A stretch of 44,676 nucleotides of DNA, taken from Bacteroidales bacterium (GTDB lineage: Bacteria > Bacteroidota > Bacteroidia > Bacteroidales > UBA932). Under the pieces are notes generated by a model. The model was not told the DNA's origin. It worked only from the letters and a program-made list of their open reading frames with translations, and ran no database searches. The translations under genes and the position numbers were made by a program. Below are positions 39,368-44,676 of the stretch, one piece after another. Each line of letters begins with the position of its first letter. The stretch's first letter is position 1. Location: positions 1 through 44,676 of the forward strand of contig JAFQAT010000053.1 of NCBI GenBank assembly GCA_017399865.1. Direction: 5' to 3'.

Positions 39368-42142
39368 TACCTGTACCATATTGTTCTGTGCCAGGATCGC
39401 CTGGAGCACAGTCTTGATGTCTTCTGCAGTGACAGAATTTACAGCAGCCTCGTATTCTGCGTCATAGTTGATGCCGAATTCATACCAGTCGTCGATAGCG
39501 CCCATCCAGTAAGAGTTGCTGATGCGCGACTCAGGAATGTTCTTCTTCAGATTCTCTATCGCCTTGCTGAGCTGCTCGTCTGTAGGGCCGTTCTGCGCGA
39601 GGTCGTTCAGGCCTTTGACAGCAAGTTCTATGAGTTTCGGTGCAGCTTCTGGGTTTGTATCGAACATGACCTGGATCACCGCTCTTTCGATAGGCATCCT
39701 CTGAGCCGCCATTGCCGTACCTACACCATATGTACCTCCTTCATCCTCACGGATTGTCTTTGTGTAGATCATGTCGAGGATATAGTTGGCCACTTCCAGA
39801 ACCACATCTGTCTTTGTGTCTACAGGCATGTATGCGGAGTAGACCTGGAATACTGTAGACTTAGGGGTCGCCATTACAAGCTCTACGGTCTTGTCTACAT
39901 CACCCTTTGCGAAGTTGATGTAGTTTGCTTCGTTGAGCTTGCGAGCCTTCTTGTTCTTAGCGATCGATCCGATGTACTTCTCTACCATAGGCTTGATCGC
40001 TTCAGGATCAACGTTGCCGACGATTGTGAGTCTTGCTCCGCCTGCATTCTTGAAGAGTTCGCGATATACCCTTTCGATAGTGGCAAGATTGGCCTTCTCC
40101 ACAACTTCTTCGTTGAGATCCACGACGCGTGGGTTGTTGTCGTAAAGAACCTTGTTCATTTCCTGCTGGAACTGGAAGTCCGGATTGGCAAGGATGTTAG
40201 GAAGAAGAGCCTTGATCTGCTGGATACCCGGCTCGTACTCGTTCTGGTCGAAGCGTGGGTCTGCGAAATACAGGTAAGCTATCTGCAGTGCGGTCTCGAA
40301 ATCCTTAGGAGCGCACTGGCCCTGTACACCGTGGCGTGTGTTGCTGATATAAGGGCTTACGGAAAGGTTCTTTCCGGCGAGCATCTTAGGAACCTGTGTG
40401 CCTGAGAACTTTGAGATACCTGAATTGTTCTGGAAGAGAGTCCAGATGTTGTCCTCGAAAGAAACCAGGTCTTCAGTCGCAATGGCGTTCTTTCCGCCCA
40501 CGAGCTCGATGTCGAAGAGTACCTGATCCTTCTTGTGCTGTGTAGGAAGGACAACTACCGTCACTCCGTTCTTGAGAGTCCATTCAGTAGCGCCATAGAT
40601 GGTTTCCTTCGCAGTCTTGACTGCAGCTCCCTTGAGTGCGTCAGCATCAAGGAAAGGCTCGTTGAGGCTCTCTTCTGCGTTAGCCTCGATCTCTGCCTGA
40701 GCGACAGCGGCAAGTACGCCTGTGAGTTCTGCCTCGGTAGGGTTTGCAAGGCCTTGCTTCTCGGGACCCTGGTATGTGATTATGATGTTCTCTGACGGAA
40801 GGAGCTGTGCCACTACCTGATTGAGTACCTGTGCGTTGATCTGTGCGCAGATGCTCTGAACTATCTGAAGTTCCGTCTCAGGAGTCATGTAAGCTTCGTT
40901 CTCGAAGAAATTGTACAGAAGCGGACGCACGAGCTCGGCGTTCTTACGTGTAGGAGCCGCCTCTACGGCCTTTTCGCATGCGCTGATGAGATTGTCCTTT
41001 GCGCGCTGTACTTCGCCTTCGTTGAATCCGAATCTCTTCATCTTCTCAAGCTCTGTCATCAGTGCTGTGAATGCCTCCACAGATGCACCGTCCTTGAAAA
41101 GGACTGCTGCATTGTAGGCTTCGCATGCGTTGCAGAGATCTCTTGTGAACAGACCGGCTGCAAAGAAAGGAGCATTCGGAGCTGCTGCGATATCGTTGAA
41201 TCTCTCATCCATTATGTTGGAAATGATGGAAATGAGAAGGTCGTTCATGTATGCGACGTCGGTGTTCTGGAACTGGGTAGGGATAGGTGCGTGCTTCCAG
41301 AGGATGTCGATGCGTGAGTTCTGGGCCTCAGGGTCGGTGATGATGCCGACTATAGGCTCAGCGTTGTCCGGAAGTGCAGGCTCGTCCTTTACAGCGACTT
41401 CGGCTGCCGGGATGCTTCCGAAGAGGTCCTTGATCTTCTGCTCCACCTGATCCACATTCACATCTCCTACTACGATCACGGCCTGGTTATGTGGCTGATA
41501 CCATTTCTTGTAGAAGTTTGTAAGGCTCTCATACTTGAAGGTCTTGAGCTGTTCCTCGCCTCCGATGAGGGTTCTTCTTGCATAGTGAGTGTCTCCGTAG
41601 AGATAAGGAAGAGACTTCTCGAACATTCTCCAGCTCGCGTCGCTTCTCTGTCTCTTCTCCTCAAGGATGACGCCTCTTTCCGCGTCGATCTCTGCAGGAT
41701 TGCAGGTCACGAAGTTGGAATAGTCATGAAGGATAAGGAGACATGAGTCAATGATGGTCTCCCTGACTACCGGAATGTTGTTCAGCATGTACTGGGTCTG
41801 TTCGAAACCGGTAGATGCGTTGATGTTTCTTCCGAACTCTGCTCCTATGCTCTGGAGGTACTCCAGAAGGGCCTTTCCAGGGAAGTTCTTTGTGCCGTTG
41901 AAACACATGTGCTCGAGGAAGTGGGCAAGACCGTCCTGGTCGTCAGCTTCCTGGTATGCTCCCACATTTGTGGCGAGATAGAACTCAGCCCTCTGTGCAG
42001 GCTGCTCGTTGTGGCGGATGTAGTAGGTCAGTCCGTTTTCCAGCTTGCCGGTCCTTACCTCAGGATCGTTGGGGAGCGGATTCTGTCCGAAGGCAACCGC
42101 AGCGGCGAAGATGGCCGCAATGAAAATGAATAAACGTTTCAT
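39347..42142 (-). CDS. M16-family zinc metallopeptidase (two-domain, PqqL-like)
   Basis: 931 residues with a signal peptide ending AFGQ, so exported, probably periplasmic. The N-terminal half holds the inverted zinc motif HFLEH (His74, Glu77, His78) and the distal ligand Glu155 in AERGVILEEKRQ. The C-terminal half has the same fold without the zinc motif, as in other M16 peptidases. It degrades small peptides inside a closed chamber; the natural substrate is unknown. The promoter (42174-42181) lies back to back with that of the LysR gene. Confidence 0.92.
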   Translation of the reverse strand: MKRLFIFIAAIFAAAVAFGQNPLPNDPEVRTGKLENGLTYYIRHNEQPAQRAEFYLATNVGAYQEADDQDGLAHFLEHMCFNGTKNFPGKALLEYLQSIGAEFGRNINASTGFEQTQYMLNNIPVVRETIIDSCLLILHDYSNFVTCNPAEIDAERGVILEEKRQRSDASWRMFEKSLPYLYGDTHYARRTLIGGEEQLKTFKYESLTNFYKKWYQPHNQAVIVVGDVNVDQVEQKIKDLFGSIPAAEVAVKDEPALPDNAEPIVGIITDPEAQNSRIDILWKHAPIPTQFQNTDVAYMNDLLISIISNIMDERFNDIAAAPNAPFFAAGLFTRDLCNACEAYNAAVLFKDGASVEAFTALMTELEKMKRFGFNEGEVQRAKDNLISACEKAVEAAPTRKNAELVRPLLYNFFENEAYMTPETELQIVQSICAQINAQVLNQVVAQLLPSENIIITYQGPEKQGLANPTEAELTGVLAAVAQAEIEANAEESLNEPFLDADALKGAAVKTAKETIYGATEWTLKNGVTVVVLPTQHKKDQVLFDIELVGGKNAIATEDLVSFEDNIWTLFQNNSGISKFSGTQVPKMLAGKNLSVSPYISNTRHGVQGQCAPKDFETALQIAYLYFADPRFDQNEYEPGIQQIKALLPNILANPDFQFQQEMNKVLYDNNPRVVDLNEEVVEKANLATIERVYRELFKNAGGARLTIVGNVDPEAIKPMVEKYIGSIAKNKKARKLNEANYINFAKGDVDKTVELVMATPKSTVFQVYSAYMPVDTKTDVVLEVANYILDMIYTKTIREDEGGTYGVGTAMAAQRMPIERAVIQVMFDTNPEAAPKLIELAVKGLNDLAQNGPTDEQLSKAIENLKKNIPESRISNSYWMGAIDDWYEFGINYDAEYEAAVNSVTAEDIKTVLQAILAQNNMVQVVSAPKN

Positions 42143-42173
42143 GTTCTGGTTGTTTTATAACTTTAATAATCTA

Positions 42174-42181
42174 CAAATATA
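42174..42181 (-). promoter_or_regulatory. -7 box of the M16 peptidase promoter
   Basis: Minus-strand TATATTTG is an exact match, 32 bases before the start at 42142. It lies only 14 bases from the -7 box of the divergent LysR-like gene, so the two promoters overlap. Confidence 0.6.
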
Positions 42182-42195
42182 CTAAAATCTTTTGC

Positions 42196-42203
42196 TAAAT
42201 TTG
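42196..42203 (+). promoter_or_regulatory. -7 box of the LysR-like gene
   Basis: TAAATTTG is an exact match. The ATG at 42219 is only 15 bases downstream, so the mRNA has a leader of about 9 bases, and the frame-opening ATG at 42192 cannot be the start. Confidence 0.6.
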
Positions 42204-42218
42204 CTTAAAATTAGCATC

Positions 42219-42830
42219 ATGTTGGAAGATTTCAGACTCAAGGTCTTTATGACCGTGGCAGAATCAGGCAGCTTTACCAAAGCTGCGGAGACTCTGCATA
42301 TATCTCAACCGGCTGTAAGCCAGAATATTGCAGAGCTGGAGAAGGTTGTAGGCAGACGTTTGTTCGACAGACTCCCCGGAGAGGCTGTCCTGACTTCATA
42401 TGGTCATGTATTCCGTGAGTATGCTGCCCGTATTGTTGCGGCATATGAGTCTCTGTCTTCGGTATTCTTCAATTCCGATCCGTGCCTTATCCGTCTGTGT
42501 GCATCCGGTGAACTGACAGATAACATCATCGCACCATTGCTGGAATCCTTCTTCACTATCCATCCTGAAATCACTTTCCAGGCTGCATCAGAAGACGATG
42601 CCGACCTGAAGATATCTCTGGTTCCGGCCTCTCCGAATCCGTTCGAAGTGCCTGCAGATTCCATATCCAGAATCAGATTGTCGGCATGCGGAGCACAAAA
42701 AATGGGCGGATATCAATCCGCCCATGAAAAACCATTCTATTTCGATCTGCTGTATCAGCCTTCTCCGCTGTTTGCGGGAACTGATCTTTGCAGGATTCTT
42801 AAAGAACATCTTGTTGCTTCGCTTATTTAG
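42219..42830 (+). CDS. Short LysR-family transcriptional regulator
   Basis: 203 residues from the ATG at 42219. The N-terminal winged helix (1-60) is textbook LysR: LKVFMTVAESGSFTKAAETLHISQPAVSQNIAELEKVVGRRLFDR. The linker helix follows. The effector domain is about half the usual size (family about 290-300 residues); the C-terminal FYFDLLYQPSPLFAGTDLCRILKEHL still looks folded. Its 3' end overlaps nifJ by 8 bases on the other strand and includes a strong hairpin (42697-42725) that acts as the nifJ terminator. It may repress the divergent M16 gene or itself through the overlapping promoters. Confidence 0.85.
   Translation: MLEDFRLKVFMTVAESGSFTKAAETLHISQPAVSQNIAELEKVVGRRLFDRLPGEAVLTSYGHVFREYAARIVAAYESLSSVFFNSDPCLIRLCASGELTDNIIAPLLESFFTIHPEITFQAASEDDADLKISLVPASPNPFEVPADSISRIRLSACGAQKMGGYQSAHEKPFYFDLLYQPSPLFAGTDLCRILKEHLVASLI
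42697..42725 (-). terminator. nifJ terminator embedded in the LysR-like gene
   Basis: ATGGGCGGAT (42702-42711) pairs perfectly with ATCCGCCCAT (42716-42725) around a 4-base loop. On the minus strand it is followed by six T (42697-42702, including one stem base). It lies 98 bases after the nifJ stop but within the last 45 codons of the plus-strand LysR-like frame. Confidence 0.8.
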
Positions 42831-44676
42831 CAAGTCTCTTGTAGGTCTCGAGTCTTACCTTCGCGAATTCCTCTGTCTTCTGGAGAAGTTCATCTGCAGA
42901 GTCAGGATACATCTTGTAGAGCGATGCGAAACGTACCTCACCCTTCAGGAAGTCCTGGAACTTGCTCCAGTCAGGCTCCTTGCTGTCGAGAGTGAACGGA
43001 TTCTTGTCTGTTCCCTCGAGTGCAGGGTTGTACCTGTAGAGGTGCCAGTATCCGCACTCTACCGCAAGCTTCTCCTCCCTCTGGCTCAGACCCATTCCGG
43101 CCTTGAGGCCATGGTTGATACATGGAGCGTATGCGATCACGAGTGATGGTCCGTCGTAAGCCTCAGCTTCCTTGATTGCGTTGAAGTACTGTGCTGGAGA
43201 TGCGCCCATCGCAACCTGTGCAACGTATACATAACCGTAGCTCATCGCCATCATACCAAGGTCCTTCTTGCGTACTCTCTTACCTGATGCAGCGAACTTC
43301 GCGATCGCTCCTGCTGGAGTAGCCTTTGAAGACTGTCCGCCGGTGTTGGAGTAAACCTCTGTGTCGAGAACGAGGATGTTCACATTCTCGCCTGAAGCAA
43401 GCACATGGTCGAGTCCGCCGTATCCGATGTCATATGATGCACCGTCACCGCCGATGATCCACTGGCTGCGTGCAGGGATGAATGTCTTGTACTCAACCAG
43501 GCCCTTGCATACGTCGCATCCGCAACCCTCGCAGAGAGGGATGAGCTTGTCGGCAACCTCGCGTGTAACCTTTGCATCGTTCCTGTTCTCGAGCCACTGT
43601 GTGAAGAGCGCCTTCATCTCGTCAGTGCAGCATGTGCAGCTGAGTCCCTGCTCCATGAGTCGGGCTACTGTAGCGCGTGCCCTGTCTGAACCGAGCTTCA
43701 TACCGAGACCGAACTCGCAGAAGTCCTCGAAGAGTGAGTTTGCCCATGCAGGACCATGGCCTTCGTTGTTCTTGCAGTAAGGTGCTGCAGGGAATGATGC
43801 GCCATAGATAGATGAACATCCTGTAGCGTTCGCAATCATCATGTGATCGCCGAAGAGCTGTGTGATGGTCTTGATATATGGAGTCTCGCCGCAGCCTGCG
43901 CAAGCGCCTGAGAACTCGAAGAGAGGCTGAGCGAACTGAGCGTTCTTCACGTTCTGCGCCTTAGGCTGCACATTGTCCTTGTATCCGATGTGTGAGTGGA
44001 GGTAGTCGAAGTTTGCCTGCTCTGCCTCCTGTGTTCCGAGCGGCTTCATCACGAGAGCCTTCTCCTTTGAAGGGCAGACGTCGGCACAGTTGCCGCAGCC
44101 TGTACAGTCGAGAACAGATACGCTGAGGGCGAACTTGTATGCCTTGAACTGAGCCTTGCCGTCCTGATACTTGAGGCCTGCAGGAACTGCAGCAGCCTCC
44201 TCGTCAGTCAGAAGGAACGGACGGATTGCAGCGTGAGGACATACGAATGCACAGCTGTTGCACTGGATACAGTGCTCTGCCTGCCATTCAGGAACCTTTA
44301 CTGCAACACCGCGCTTCTCGTATGCGGTTGTGCCTGCAGGGATTGTTCCGTCTACATATTTGTTGAATACGCTTACTGGAAGAGTGTCGCCTGCCTGAGC
44401 GTTCACCACGTCTGCAATCTCCTTCACGAATGCAGGAGCAAGACGTGCTGCGTTAGGATTCTCGAACTTCGCTGTGATGTCCTTCCAGTCAGCAGGGATC
44501 TCGACCTTCGTGTACTCGCCGCCGCGGTCAACAGCAGCGTAGTTCATGTTCACGATGTGCTCTCCCTTCTTTCCGTAGCTCTTCACGATGGCCTTCTTCA
44601 TGTATCCGACAGCCTCCTCGTAAGGGATGATGCCTGTGATCTTGAAGAATGCAGACTGGAGGATGGTGTTGGTGCG
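42823..44676 (-). CDS. nifJ: Pyruvate:ferredoxin (flavodoxin) oxidoreductase, C-terminal half
   Basis: The frame stays open past the ATG at 44601 to the window edge, so this is the last 617 residues of a protein of about 1,190. It oxidises pyruvate to acetyl-CoA and CO2 and reduces ferredoxin. Two [4Fe-4S] motifs are visible (CIQCNSCAFVCP and CTGCGNCADVCP), then the thiamine-diphosphate domain (SGACAGCGETPYIK, GGDGASYDIGYGGLDHVL, VLDTEVYSNTGGQ) with further conserved cysteines (NATGCSSIYG). It is the central pyruvate-oxidising enzyme of anaerobic Bacteroidota. The ferredoxin at 39100 is a likely electron acceptor. Confidence 0.97.
   Translation of the reverse strand, partial: RTNTILQSAFFKITGIIPYEEAVGYMKKAIVKSYGKKGEHIVNMNYAAVDRGGEYTKVEIPADWKDITAKFENPNAARLAPAFVKEIADVVNAQAGDTLPVSVFNKYVDGTIPAGTTAYEKRGVAVKVPEWQAEHCIQCNSCAFVCPHAAIRPFLLTDEEAAAVPAGLKYQDGKAQFKAYKFALSVSVLDCTGCGNCADVCPSKEKALVMKPLGTQEAEQANFDYLHSHIGYKDNVQPKAQNVKNAQFAQPLFEFSGACAGCGETPYIKTITQLFGDHMMIANATGCSSIYGASFPAAPYCKNNEGHGPAWANSLFEDFCEFGLGMKLGSDRARATVARLMEQGLSCTCCTDEMKALFTQWLENRNDAKVTREVADKLIPLCEGCGCDVCKGLVEYKTFIPARSQWIIGGDGASYDIGYGGLDHVLASGENVNILVLDTEVYSNTGGQSSKATPAGAIAKFAASGKRVRKKDLGMMAMSYGYVYVAQVAMGASPAQYFNAIKEAEAYDGPSLVIAYAPCINHGLKAGMGLSQREEKLAVECGYWHLYRYNPALEGTDKNPFTLDSKEPDWSKFQDFLKGEVRFASLYKMYPDSADELLQKTEEFAKVRLETYKRLAK

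Overview
The window looks like a chromosomal segment from a Bacteroidota bacterium, most likely of the order Bacteroidales. Nearly every recognisable promoter has the Bacteroidota -7 box TAnnTTTG, and Shine-Dalgarno sequences are rare. The gene families also fit: OmpA barrel proteins with an Ala-rich coiled coil, DUF4493/PCMD lipoproteins, DUF3575, DUF1573, a BACON-like lipoprotein, an ECF sigma factor with a barrel-bearing partner, and a two-domain M16 peptidase. Base composition is moderate (about half G+C by eye). I cannot fix the genus. No tRNA, rRNA, CRISPR array, transposase or prophage was seen.

Layout. 1-303 is the 3' end of an unknown gene. 304-642 is non-coding with inverted repeats. 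643-3384 holds a secreted TonB-plug/carboxypeptidase-regulatory-like protein (-) divergent from a histidine kinase/response regulator pair (+), with four TGTTAA repeats between them. 3446-5446 carries a small membrane protein, a membrane-anchored LytTR regulator, and a YtxH/holin-like pair. 5460-10908 is an envelope-stress-like region: two lipoproteins and a barrel protein (-), divergent from an ECF sigma factor and a membrane/beta-barrel partner (+), followed by two alpha/beta hydrolases. 10959-26327 is mostly housekeeping: aspA, a DUF2795-like protein, folE, htpG, two AMP-binding acyl-CoA synthetases, a HAD phosphatase, purT, two tandem OmpA-family proteins, a PlsC-like acyltransferase and parE.

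26492-36592 is the most distinctive part. It is a 10-kb, six-gene, same-strand cluster of two outer-membrane barrel proteins and four lipoproteins built from shared modules (DUF4493, a common middle domain, Fn3-like repeats, PCMD). It probably makes a surface adhesin, pilus-like or glycan-binding assembly. 36603-38948 encodes a His-rich 10-TM metal exporter and a DUF1573 protein. 39100-39270 is a 56-residue ferredoxin. 39347-42142 is an M16 peptidase, divergent from a short LysR-family regulator. The window ends inside nifJ (pyruvate:ferredoxin oxidoreductase).

Regulatory structure is unusually easy to read. Many rho-independent terminators are near-perfect palindromes (for example 39289-39328, 12466-12509, 19514-19549, 20824-20856, 15585-15614). 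Several divergent promoter pairs have both -7 boxes visible. Two hairpins lie inside coding regions (34075-34121, and 42697-42725 inside the lysR-like gene).
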